DNA from: Dehalococcoides mccartyi
GTDB taxonomy: Bacteria > Chloroflexota > Dehalococcoidia > UBA2979
Assembly: GCA_945888895.1 (NCBI GenBank)
Contig: CAMDAY010000007.1
Coordinates: 1-20,850, forward strand
Length of the DNA stretch: 20,850 bases
Direction of reading: 5' to 3'
Below are positions 1 through 8,318 of the stretch, in pieces. The notes beneath the pieces were generated by a model. That model was not told the DNA's origin and did not search any database. It worked only from the letters and a program-made list of their open reading frames with translations. How positions within the stretch are numbered: position 1 is the first letter of the stretch; each line of letters opens with the position of its first letter. Made by a program: the position numbers and the translations under genes.

Positions 1-102
1 CGATCCGCGTGTTCTTCGGCGAGCCGGGGCGCGGTGCGCTTCTGGGACTCGGTGGGGTACCGGCCCGATCCTGACGAGGCGATCTTCGTCAAAGACCTCT
101 AG
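1..102 (+). CDS. C-terminal fragment of a probable GNAT-family N-acetyltransferase (5' truncated by window edge)
   Basis: Reading frame 1 is open from the first base to a TAG at 100-102 and encodes about 33 residues. The end reads AVRFWDSVGYRPDPDEAIF followed by VKDL. This matches the usual last part of GNAT acetyltransferases: an Ala-x-x-Phe-[WY] helix, a Gly-Tyr turn, then an alternating hydrophobic beta strand closing the acetyl-CoA fold. The substrate cannot be told because the N-terminal part and most of the acetyl-CoA binding site lie outside the window. The gene runs in the same direction as dnaE, but a promoter-like site follows it, so the two are probably separate units. The family call rests on a short stretch and is tentative. 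Confidence 0.5.
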   Translation, partial: RSACSSASRGAVRFWDSVGYRPDPDEAIFVKDL

Positions 103-119
103 GTCGTGGCGTTCCGGCG

Positions 120-148
120 GTGACAGCCTCGACGCGAAGCGGTAGACT
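120..148 (+). promoter_or_regulatory. Probable sigma70-type promoter of dnaE
   Basis: GTGACA at 120-125 matches TTGACA at five of six positions. It is followed after exactly 17 bp by TAGACT at 143-148, which matches TATAAT at four of six. Transcription would start near 155, giving a leader of about 80 nt. That leader contains the palindrome CTACGCGTAG (155-164) and a small ATCGG/CCGAT hairpin (189-203). The same nine bases, GGTAGACTC, occur at the -10 position of the moxR operon at 4415-4423. Confidence 0.5.
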
Positions 149-235
149 CCGACCCTACGCGTAGTACGCCCGTTCGCGTAATTGATCTATCGGTTTCTCC
201 GATCCGGGCGCAGCATCTCGAGTCAGCCCACCCCG

Positions 236-3200
236 ATGTTCACCCACCTGCATACGCATACCGAGTTCTCGCTCCTCGACGGGTTGTCGAAGATCGATCC
301 GCTCATGGAGCGCGCGAGTGAGCTGGGGATGCAGTCGCTGGCGATCACCGACCACGGTGCGCTGTACGGCGCGATCGAGTTCTACCAGGCAGCCCGGAAG
401 CACGACATCAAGCCTATCATCGGGATCGAGGCGTACGTGGCGCCGGGGTCGCGGTTCGAGAAGGACCCGAAGCAGCGCTGGCCGTACCACCTGACGCTCC
501 TCGCACAGAACGAGACCGGCTACCGCAATCTCCTCAAGTTGTCGTCCGCGTCGCACCTCGAGGGGTTCTACTACCGCCCGAGGATGGATCGCGAGCTGCT
601 GGAGGCGCACAGCGAGGGGCTGATCGCACTGTCCGGCTGCCCGTCGGGCGAGTTTATGACCGCGCTGCGCAACGACGACGAGTCGAAGGCGCGCGAAGTG
701 CTCGGGTACTACAGCGACCTGTTCAAGGGGCGCTATTACCTCGAGACCATGGAACACGGCATGGAGCAGTTCACGAAGCTCATGCCGGACGTCTTCCGCC
801 TCGCGAAGTCGATGAACCTGCCGACGGTGCTGACGAACGACTCGCACTACACGACACCGGAGCAGCACCGCGCACACGACGTCCTGCTGTGCATCGGCTC
901 CAACAGCACGATGAACGACGAGAAGCGGTTCAAGCTCGACAGCGACCGCTTCTACCTGCGCTCCGAGGCGGAGATGCGCGCGCTGTTCCCGGACCACCCG
1001 GAGGCGTCCGACAACACGCAGGTGATCGCCGACCAGATCGACTTCAAGCTCACCTTCGGCCGCACGCTGCTGCCCGACCCCGGCGTGCCCGAGGGCATGA
1101 CCGCGCGCGAGTACCTGCGCGAACTGACCGAGGTGGGCCTGCGCCGCCGCTACCCGCACCACACCGACTCACACCTCGAGCGGCTCCACTACGAGCTCGA
1201 CGTCGTCGCGCAGACCGGGTTCGACGAGTACATGCTGATCGTGCGCGATATCGCGCAGTTCGCAAAGAGCAGTGGCATCCGCATGGGCGTGCGCGGATCT
1301 GCCGCAGCCTCGATCATCCTGTACACGCTGGACGTCACGGACATCGATCCGCTCGAGTACGACCTGGTGTTCGAGCGCTTCCTGAACCCCGAGCGCATCG
1401 GCATGCCCGATGTCGACTTCGACTTCGCCGACGACCGTCGCGAGGAGGTCATCCGCTACACGGCGGAGAAGTACGGCCGCGACCGCGTGGCGCAGATCGG
1501 CACCTTCGGGACGCTGGGCGCGAAGGCCGCGATCCGCGACACCGGACGTGCGCTGGGCCTCGAGTTCGGCGCGGCCGACCGCATCGCCCGGATGATCCCC
1601 GACCAGCTGAACATCAGCCTCGACGAGTCGCTGAAGCAGTCCAATGAACTGAAGCAGGCGTACGACGCCGAGGAAACGACGCGCGACCTCATCGACACCG
1701 CGCGTCAGCTCGAGGGCGTGTCGAGGCACGCGAGTACGCACGCCGCCGGCGTAGTCATTTCGCGCGACCCGCTCGTCGAGGTCGTGCCGCTCCAGCGCGC
1801 GACGAAGAAGGACGCGGACGAAGAGACCGCACTGCCGACGACGCAGTGGGCGATGGCCGAGATCGACAAGATCGGCCTCCTGAAGATCGACTACCTCGGC
1901 CTCACGAACCTCACGATCCTCGCGCGCGCCATCGAGCTCATCGAGCGGCAGCGCGGCGAACGCGTCGACCTCTGGCAGATCCCGGACGCCGACCCGGCCA
2001 CCGCACAGCTCCTGAGCGACGGCGAGACGTTCGGCGTGTTCCAGATGGAATCGGCCGGCATGCGCCGCTACGTGGTGGAGCTGAAGCCGCAGAACATCCG
2101 TGAGCTCTCCGCCATGGTCGCGCTCTTCCGCCCCGGTCCGCTGGAGCACATCCCGACCTACATCGACGTGAAGCACGGCCGCGCCGAGCTGCACTACCTG
2201 CACCCCGACCTCGAGGGCATCCTCGCGGAGACGTACGGCGTCATCACGTACCAGGAGCAGGTGCTCCAGATCGCGCGCAAGTTCGCCGGCTACTCGCTGG
2301 GCCAGGCCGACGTGATGCGCAAGGCGATGGGCAAGAAGATCGCCTCCGTCATGCTGGAGGAGCGCGTCCAGTTCCTCGCAGGCGTGGAGAAGCTCGGCTA
2401 CGACCAGCACCTCGGCGAGCAGCTATTCGACCTCATCGAGCCGTTCGCGGGGTACGCGTTCAACAAGGCGCACGCGGTCTGCTACGGGACGATCGCGTAC
2501 CAGACCGCGTACCTGAAGGCGCACTACCCCGTCGAGTACATGGCCGCCGTGCTGCATGCCGCGAACGGCAACTCCGACCGCATCGCTCCGGGCATCGCGG
2601 AATGCACACGCCTCGGCGTGCCGGTGCTGCAGCCGGACGTGAACGCCAGCGAGGCGAACTTCTCCATCGAGCGGCTCGATGACGGCATGGACGCCATCCG
2701 CTTCGGCCTCGCGCAGATCAAGAACGTCGGCCTCGGCGGCGTCGAGGCGCTCATCGACGAACGGCACGCCCGCGGCGAGTTCGTCAGCGTCGAGGACTTC
2801 GCGCGCCGCGTGCCCGCCCGCGAGATGAACAAGCGCGTGCTGGAGTCGCTGGCGAAGGCCGGCGCGCTGGACTCGCTCGCCTCGCGCGCCGCGATGATCA
2901 CCAGCGTCGACCGCGTGCTCTCCCTGGCGCAGCAGGAGCAGAAGCTCCGCGACACCGGCCAGACGAGCATGTTCGACATGTTCGGCGACGAGGTGAACAC
3001 GCCGCTCCCCGGCCTCGAGCTGACCGAGGAGATCATCCCGCTGCCGCAACTGCTGGCGTGGGAGAAGGAGCTGCTCGGCACCTACATCTCCGAGCACCCG
3101 TTCCGTGCCGCCTCGCAGCGCGTCGCGCGCTACGTCACGCACCAGGCGACCGAGCTGACCGAGGACCTCGGTGGGCAGGACGCCGTGATCGCGGGCACCG

Positions 3201-4015
3201 TGATCAACGTGCGCGCACTCAGCACCAAGACCGGCAAGTCCTTCGCCGCCGTCACGATCGAGGACCTCAGCGGCCAGTGCGAACTGACCTTCTGGTCCAC
3301 CGAGTACGAGGCCGCCAAGACTCGCGGCCTGCTCTTCGAGGGCAACGTACTGCTGGCCAAGGTGGCCGTGCGGCCTCGCGGAGGCCGCGTGAACATCGCG
3401 GCCCTCGAGGTCTGCGCCTATGACTACGACGCCGGTCGCCTGGCATCGGACTTCGTCCCGACGAAGTTCACGATCCGGACCGGCTATTCCTCGGCGCGCT
3501 TCGGCGCCGGACCAGCGTTCCCCAACCCGCCTGGAGGGCCGCCTGCTGGCCCCGGAGGTCCTCCAGGCGGGCCAAGGGAACAACGCCCCGATCTGCGCAT
3601 CGTCCCGCCCTCAACGCAGGTCGCGGACGGCGGCGAGTCGTACGCACCCGCTCCGGCTCCCACGTCCGCGGTGGCATCGGCCTCGATGAACACGCCGCGC
3701 CGCCCCAACGTCGGCGGCCCGCGGCGTCTGCTGGTGACCATGGACGAGACGACCGACGAGGACGCCGACCGCCGCCGCGTCGGCAGGATCTGCGCCATCC
3801 TCGACGAGTACCCCGGCGACCTGCCGGTGGAGCTCTGTTTCCGCATCCGCGGCGCGGAGACGCGCTTCGCGCGCGGCGCCGTGAACGCTGAATACCTCGA
3901 CGCCGTCGTGCCGCGGTTGAAGGCACTGCTCGGCGTCCTCGGCGAGGCGGGCGAGGTTGGCGAGGCGGAGCCGGCGCGCCGCGAGTCCGGCCTCATCGCC
4001 GTCGGCGGCGCGTAG
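236..4015 (+). CDS. dnaE: DNA polymerase III subunit alpha (DnaE1 type)
   Basis: Replicative DNA polymerase catalytic subunit, 1259 aa, a normal length for DnaE. Starting at ATG 236 the protein opens with the PHP domain: HTH at residues 6-8, then ITDHG, GIEAY, LSGCPSG and NDSHY. These ligands look intact, as in DnaE proteins thought to keep PHP proofreading; E. coli has lost them. The palm carries PDVDFDF (D392, D394) and a third acidic residue in LLKIDYLGL (D552). THAAGVVIS, GVFQMES, YQEQVL and FNKAHAVCYG are further family motifs. A helix-hairpin-helix region and an OB fold (VIAGTVINVRALSTKTGKSF) follow. Then comes a Pro/Gly-rich linker (about residues 1095-1155) and a small C-terminal domain. 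An upstream in-frame TTG at 182 is possible but would add residues absent from the family. No clear Shine-Dalgarno precedes ATG 236. Call is secure. Confidence 0.97.
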   Translation: MFTHLHTHTEFSLLDGLSKIDPLMERASELGMQSLAITDHGALYGAIEFYQAARKHDIKPIIGIEAYVAPGSRFEKDPKQRWPYHLTLLAQNETGYRNLLKLSSASHLEGFYYRPRMDRELLEAHSEGLIALSGCPSGEFMTALRNDDESKAREVLGYYSDLFKGRYYLETMEHGMEQFTKLMPDVFRLAKSMNLPTVLTNDSHYTTPEQHRAHDVLLCIGSNSTMNDEKRFKLDSDRFYLRSEAEMRALFPDHPEASDNTQVIADQIDFKLTFGRTLLPDPGVPEGMTAREYLRELTEVGLRRRYPHHTDSHLERLHYELDVVAQTGFDEYMLIVRDIAQFAKSSGIRMGVRGSAAASIILYTLDVTDIDPLEYDLVFERFLNPERIGMPDVDFDFADDRREEVIRYTAEKYGRDRVAQIGTFGTLGAKAAIRDTGRALGLEFGAADRIARMIPDQLNISLDESLKQSNELKQAYDAEETTRDLIDTARQLEGVSRHASTHAAGVVISRDPLVEVVPLQRATKKDADEETALPTTQWAMAEIDKIGLLKIDYLGLTNLTILARAIELIERQRGERVDLWQIPDADPATAQLLSDGETFGVFQMESAGMRRYVVELKPQNIRELSAMVALFRPGPLEHIPTYIDVKHGRAELHYLHPDLEGILAETYGVITYQEQVLQIARKFAGYSLGQADVMRKAMGKKIASVMLEERVQFLAGVEKLGYDQHLGEQLFDLIEPFAGYAFNKAHAVCYGTIAYQTAYLKAHYPVEYMAAVLHAANGNSDRIAPGIAECTRLGVPVLQPDVNASEANFSIERLDDGMDAIRFGLAQIKNVGLGGVEALIDERHARGEFVSVEDFARRVPAREMNKRVLESLAKAGALDSLASRAAMITSVDRVLSLAQQEQKLRDTGQTSMFDMFGDEVNTPLPGLELTEEIIPLPQLLAWEKELLGTYISEHPFRAASQRVARYVTHQATELTEDLGGQDAVIAGTVINVRALSTKTGKSFAAVTIEDLSGQCELTFWSTEYEAAKTRGLLFEGNVLLAKVAVRPRGGRVNIAALEVCAYDYDAGRLASDFVPTKFTIRTGYSSARFGAGPAFPNPPGGPPAGPGGPPGGPREQRPDLRIVPPSTQVADGGESYAPAPAPTSAVASASMNTPRRPNVGGPRRLLVTMDETTDEDADRRRVGRICAILDEYPGDLPVELCFRIRGAETRFARGAVNAEYLDAVVPRLKALLGVLGEAGEVGEAEPARRESGLIAVGGA
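3526..3571. repeat. 12-bp perfect inverted repeat inside the DnaE linker coding region
   Basis: CCCGCCTGGAGG (3526-3537) and CCTCCAGGCGGG (3560-3571) are exact reverse complements around a 22-nt loop that is itself GC-rich. The repeat encodes the Gly-Pro-rich part of the flexible linker between the OB fold and the C-terminal domain, where insertions would be tolerated. It may be a palindromic element absorbed in frame, or a by-product of Gly/Pro codon repetition. Confidence 0.6.
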
Positions 4016-4065
4016 ACCTTAACCAGCGCCGTCGAGGTGCTTGCGTACGGCGGCCCATCCCCCTG

Positions 4066-4090
4066 CCCCCTTCCCTGCGCGGGAAGGGGG
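4066..4090 (+). terminator. Strong 10-bp hairpin after dnaE, possible transcription terminator
   Basis: CCCCCTTCCC (4066-4075) pairs perfectly with GGGAAGGGGG (4081-4090) around loop TGCGC, about 50 bases past the dnaE stop. No T-run follows, so it is a weak intrinsic terminator at best. It sits inside the left end of the repeat element. Confidence 0.35.
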
Positions 4091-4193
4091 ATGAGATCCG
4101 AGGGGCTTCGCCCCTCGGGCTCCCGGTTCCGGATCGCGCGGCTTCGCGCACGCGCGGATATCGCCCCTAGGAACGTACGATTCCGCCGGGAGT

Positions 4194-4214
4194 GTGAGGG
4201 GCGCAGCCCCTCAC
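4194..4214 (+). terminator. 9-bp hairpin followed by a pyrimidine-rich tract
   Basis: GTGAGGGGC and GCCCCTCAC pair perfectly around a GCA loop. The next bases, GATTGGTTCTCTTCTTCT, are T-rich for this genome. This is the best terminator-like structure between dnaE and the moxR operon and may end dnaE transcription. It is also part of the repeat element. Confidence 0.35.
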
Positions 4215-4404
4215 GATTGGTTCTCTTCTTCTGAACCCCTCCCGCGCCCCACGCGAAGCGCTTCTCTCCTAGCGGCACGAGGGGCAGGGGTGTGGGCCGC
4301 CCCACGCAAGCACCTCTACCAGCCCCCTTACATCGAAGCCTCACCGGCTTACGCGGGCTTAACCGACTCTTCGCATTCGCCCGCGCAACACGCCACAGAG
4401 GTCT

Positions 4405-4453
4405 CCTCACTTCGGGTAGACTCAGGTACCGCACCACCCGTACCAAGTGAGGT
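4405..4453 (+). promoter_or_regulatory. Promoter, leader inverted repeat and ribosome binding site of the first moxR operon
   Basis: TAGACT at 4417-4422, inside the GGTAGACTC shared with the dnaE promoter, is a plausible -10. The -35 is poor. CCTCACTT (4405-4412) is the reverse complement of AAGTGAGG (4445-4452), and GGTAC (4425-4429) pairs with GTACC (4440-4444). The right arm contains the ribosome binding site GTGAGGT (4447-4453), five bases ahead of ATG 4458. The structure could be an operator flanking the -10, or an mRNA fold hiding the ribosome binding site. Confidence 0.4.
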
Positions 4454-4457
4454 CCCG

Positions 4458-5453
<996 letters not shown>

Positions 5454-5463
5454 GGCTCCGACA

Positions 5464-6378
5464 GTGGCCCGCATCGCATCCAACCCCGACGTCGCGGTCG
5501 CACTGAGCGCCGACCTCCTCGCGCGCATCCGCACGATCCAGATCCGCACGCGTCGACTCACCGCCTCGCTGCTCGGCGGCGAGTACCGATCCGTGTTCCG
5601 CGGCGCGGGCATCGAATTCGCCGACGCGCGCGAGTACACGGACGGCGACGATGTGCGCCTGATCGACTGGAACGTCACCGCGCGCATGGGCACGCCGTGG
5701 GTGAAGCTGTTCGTCGAGGAGCGCGACCTCACGGTGATGTGCATGGTGGACCGGTCGGCCTCGGCGCGCGTGGGGACGCCGGAGCGCGGGCGCTTCGGAG
5801 CGGCCGCGGAGCTCGTCGCGCTACTCGGCTTCGCGGCGGCGCAGAGCGGCGACCGCGCCGGGCTGCTGACCTTCAGCGACGCGCCCGAGACCTTCCTGCG
5901 CCCCGAACGCGGCACCCGCCACGCCCTGCGCATGGTGCGGGACGTGCTGGCCGCCGAGCCCTCACTGGGACAGCGCACAGACATCGGCGTCGCGGCCGAC
6001 TACCTCGGACGCGTGCTGCGCCGCCGCGCGGTCATCTTCGTCATCTCCGACTTCCTCGACGAGGGGTACGAGGAGTCACTGCGCGGCCTCGCCCGCAGGC
6101 ACGAGGTGGTCGCGCTCACGCTGGCCGATCCGATCGACACCGCGCTGCCGGACATGGGGATGATCGCCGTGGCCGACGCCGAGACGGGCGAACGCCTGTG
6201 GATCGACAGCGGTGACGCCCGCGTGCGTACGGCCTACGCCGAGGCAGCGCAGACGCGCGCGGATCGGCGACGGCGCGCCATCGCCTCCTGCGGCGTCGAG
6301 GAGATCGTGATCCCGATCACGGGTGATGTGATCGCGCCGCTCGCCGCGTATTTCCGCCGACGGGCGCAGAGCCGATGA
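5464..6378 (+). CDS. DUF58 domain protein with VWA-like fold (first copy, soluble)
   Basis: 304 aa with no membrane segment. The DUF58 core is clear: FRGAGIEFADAREYTDGDD, then RLIDWNVTARMGTPWVKLF and an EERDL segment. The VWA-like half follows with D96-R-S-A-S (the DxSxS metal motif), RTDIG as the likely Thr loop and VISDF as the third loop, so the metal site looks complete. DUF58 proteins are the usual direct partners of MoxR ATPases; their biochemical role is poorly known. GTG 5464 is chosen because it follows the moxR stop by 10 bases; earlier in-frame starts lie inside moxR. The TGA overlaps the next ATG (ATGA), so translation is coupled. It differs from the second DUF58 protein here by lacking N-terminal membrane helices and keeping the metal motif. 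Confidence 0.9.
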   Translation: MARIASNPDVAVALSADLLARIRTIQIRTRRLTASLLGGEYRSVFRGAGIEFADAREYTDGDDVRLIDWNVTARMGTPWVKLFVEERDLTVMCMVDRSASARVGTPERGRFGAAAELVALLGFAAAQSGDRAGLLTFSDAPETFLRPERGTRHALRMVRDVLAAEPSLGQRTDIGVAADYLGRVLRRRAVIFVISDFLDEGYEESLRGLARRHEVVALTLADPIDTALPDMGMIAVADAETGERLWIDSGDARVRTAYAEAAQTRADRRRRAIASCGVEEIVIPITGDVIAPLAAYFRRRAQSR

Positions 6379-7361
6379 CCTCGCGCCGCGCACTCGCGTC
6401 GACCGTCGCGATCCTCGTCGCGATCGTGCTCGCCGCGACCGTTGCGCCGAGCGCGTTCGCGCAGCGACCCGCGCCCTCGCTGCAGGGCGCGGCAGCGTTC
6501 GACCCACCCGCCGCGTCGATCGGGGACAAGGTCACGTTCACGGTGCAGGTCACGCACCCGGACGATGTGATCCTCAAGGCCGCGACGCCGAACATTCAGG
6601 ACGTCAATGTGATCACCGTGACGCCGTCCGTCACGACGCCGAGCGTGAACGGAACTCAGGTGACCACGTTCGCGTACACGCTGCAGCCGTTCGTGCTCGG
6701 CGCGCTCGACAGCGGACCGGTGCGCCTCTCGTGGCTGCGTGCGGATGGCAGCATCGGCACGTTCGATGCACCCGGCGCGAAGCTCGTCCTCGCATCGGTG
6801 CGCGCGTCCAACGATCAGGCGCTCCGTCCGTTGAAGCCGCAGGCAAGCATCGCGGGCGCGCCGCCCGCATGGGTGCGCCCCGCGATCGCTGCCGCAACCG
6901 TGCTCGTCCTCGCCCTGATCGCCGCGCTGGTGCTCGCGTTCGTGCGGCGTCGCCGCGCGCACGAGGTCATCGAGGCCGGCCCGGTCGACACGTCGCCGGA
7001 GCGGAACGCGCGAGACGCCCTCGACGCGCTCGGGGCGCCGAGGTTGGTGGCGCAGGCCGACTACCAGTCGTACTACGGCGCGCTGGCGCTGACGGTGCGC
7101 ACGTACCTCGCGGCGCGCTTCGGCTTCAACGCGCACGCGCTCACCACGCGCGAGCTTGAGCGGCGCATGGTCTCGCACGGCGTCGACCGATGGCAGGCAC
7201 GCCTCGTCGGCGGGCTCCTCGAGCGGTGCGATGACGCGGTCTACGTGCGCCGCTACCCCGAGGTGGCCTCGGCAGACCACGACCTCACGGTCGCCTACGA
7301 GATCGTCGAGCTGTCGCGTCCGCGCCTCGAGAGCATCGAGGGACAGGCGGCGCTCGCATGA
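6375..7361 (+). CDS. BatD-like membrane protein with a DUF4381-like cytoplasmic region
   Basis: 328 aa. It begins with a Sec signal peptide (Arg-rich start, hydrophobic stretch, AFA-Q near residue 29). An extracytoplasmic beta-rich domain (about 35-165) follows, then one membrane helix (about 170-190) ending in RRRR, and a cytoplasmic tail. The tail motif SYYGALALTVRTYLAARFG with TTRELERRM resembles the YYxxL...LRxYLxxRfg...TTxEL pattern of BatD/DUF4381 proteins. It is shorter than typical BatD (often over 500 aa), so it may be a reduced form. It overlaps both neighbours by ATGA and sits between DUF58 and BatA, the usual position for this component. It probably links the VWA proteins outside the membrane with the MoxR/DUF58 pair inside. 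Similarity is recognised by pattern, not by search. Confidence 0.65.
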   Translation: MTSRRALASTVAILVAIVLAATVAPSAFAQRPAPSLQGAAAFDPPAASIGDKVTFTVQVTHPDDVILKAATPNIQDVNVITVTPSVTTPSVNGTQVTTFAYTLQPFVLGALDSGPVRLSWLRADGSIGTFDAPGAKLVLASVRASNDQALRPLKPQASIAGAPPAWVRPAIAAATVLVLALIAALVLAFVRRRRAHEVIEAGPVDTSPERNARDALDALGAPRLVAQADYQSYYGALALTVRTYLAARFGFNAHALTTRELERRMVSHGVDRWQARLVGGLLERCDDAVYVRRYPEVASADHDLTVAYEIVELSRPRLESIEGQAALA

Positions 7362-8296
7362 CGCTGATGCTGCCATGGGTGCTGTTGCTCCTCATCCCGC
7401 TCGCGATCCTCGCGTGGTGGGAGTGGCGCACGCGGCGTGTCTCGCCCGTCCTCGTCGTGGCGGACTTCGCGCCGCTGCGCGTGGCCGCGAGGAAGTCGTG
7501 GCGCATCCGGTTCCGTGCGCTGCCGTTGCTGCTGCGCGCACTCGCGATTGTGATCGTGATCGTCGCGTTCGCCCGTCCGCGACAGGGCCTCACGGTGACC
7601 ACGATCCCCGAGGAAGGCATTGACGTCGTGATCACCCTCGACGCGTCGTCGTCGATGACCTCGAACGTCGCGGACTCGCGCACCTCGCGGCTCGAGGCAG
7701 CCCGCACCGTCGTCACTGACTTCGTGAACTCGCTCGCGGGTGACCGCGTGGGCCTGGTGATCTTCCAGGCGCGTGCACTGACGCTGTCACCGCTGACCAA
7801 CGACCTCGCCGCGATCCGTGCGCGCGTCGGAACGATCAACCCCGGCCTGCTGAACGACGGCACGGCGATCGGCCTCGGACTGTCCGAGGCGGTCTCGCTG
7901 ATAAAGGACTCCCCGGCGAAGAGCCGCGTGATCGTGCTGCTCACGGATGGCGAGAACAACGCCGGCACGATCACCCCGCTGCAAGCCGCGCGCGTGGCTC
8001 AGACACTGGGCATCCGTGTGTACACGATCGGCTTCCTCGGCTCCGGCGGGGGTGGCGTGGACAGCGCGATGCTCAGGGCGATGGCGGAGTCCACCGGCGC
8101 CAAGTCGTTCGACGCACGCACGCAGACCGAGCTGGCCGCCGCGTACAACGAGATCGCGAACCTCGAGCGCTCGAAGCTCGGCGAGCGCCGGTTCACGACC
8201 TACCGCGAGTTCGCGCCCTGGCTCGCCGTGATCGCCGTCGGACTGCTCGCGACGGACGGGATGCTGCGCGCGACGTGGCTCAGGACCCAGCCGTGA
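7358..8296 (+). CDS. BatA-like membrane-anchored VWA protein
   Basis: 312 aa. Two N-terminal membrane helices (about 4-20 and 54-71) precede a von Willebrand factor A domain, and a third helix lies near 287-301. The MIDAS is complete: D95-A-S-S-S, the Thr loop NDGTAIG and LLTDGEN. This is the standard BatA/Aerotolerance-operon layout, with the VWA domain facing outside the cytoplasm as a metal-dependent adhesion module. Bat operons were first linked to oxygen tolerance and later to envelope stress; which applies here cannot be told. The start overlaps the BatD-like stop by four bases. The gene ends 22 bases before the next start. Confidence 0.9.
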   Translation: MTLMLPWVLLLLIPLAILAWWEWRTRRVSPVLVVADFAPLRVAARKSWRIRFRALPLLLRALAIVIVIVAFARPRQGLTVTTIPEEGIDVVITLDASSSMTSNVADSRTSRLEAARTVVTDFVNSLAGDRVGLVIFQARALTLSPLTNDLAAIRARVGTINPGLLNDGTAIGLGLSEAVSLIKDSPAKSRVIVLLTDGENNAGTITPLQAARVAQTLGIRVYTIGFLGSGGGGVDSAMLRAMAESTGAKSFDARTQTELAAAYNEIANLERSKLGERRFTTYREFAPWLAVIAVGLLATDGMLRATWLRTQP

Positions 8297-8318
8297 TGCC
8301 GGCGATGAGGTGCGCGCC

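Larger units (their letters stand above)
4034..4316. mobile_element. MITE-like element with 36-bp imperfect terminal inverted repeats
   Basis: Bases 4034-4069 and the reverse complement of 4281-4316 match at 32 of 36 positions. Both begin GAGGTGCTTGCGT and end CCCCTGCCCC, with differences only at two short spots. The 283-bp unit has no transposase and is packed with hairpins at 4066-4090, 4099-4117 and 4194-4214, plus the palindrome GAAGCGCTTC at 4255-4264. ACCAGC occurs directly repeated outside both ends (4022-4027, 4318-4323). It could be a remnant target duplication, but it is not placed symmetrically. The layout fits a non-autonomous miniature transposon or a dispersed intergenic repeat family. 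The element lies just past the dnaE stop and upstream of the moxR promoter, so it breaks no gene. Copies elsewhere in the genome would be needed for proof. Confidence 0.6.
4016..4457. other. 442-bp intergenic region between dnaE and the moxR operon
   Basis: No credible gene lies here. The first 300 bases are taken up by a hairpin-rich element bounded by inverted repeats (4034-4316). The remaining 140 bases hold the -10-like site, an inverted repeat that includes the ribosome binding site, and the leader of the first moxR. Open frames across the area translate to low-complexity peptides typical of intergenic repeats. Confidence 0.7.

Noticed and set aside
1169..3583. Long minus-strand frames opposite dnaE
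   Set aside because: They are antisense shadows of a well-defined dnaE and lack domain features.
4037..4234. 65-residue plus-strand frame in the intergenic element
   Set aside because: SPCPLP...GRG-type peptides are typical artefacts of hairpin-rich dispersed repeats; no ribosome binding site or homology pattern supports a gene.
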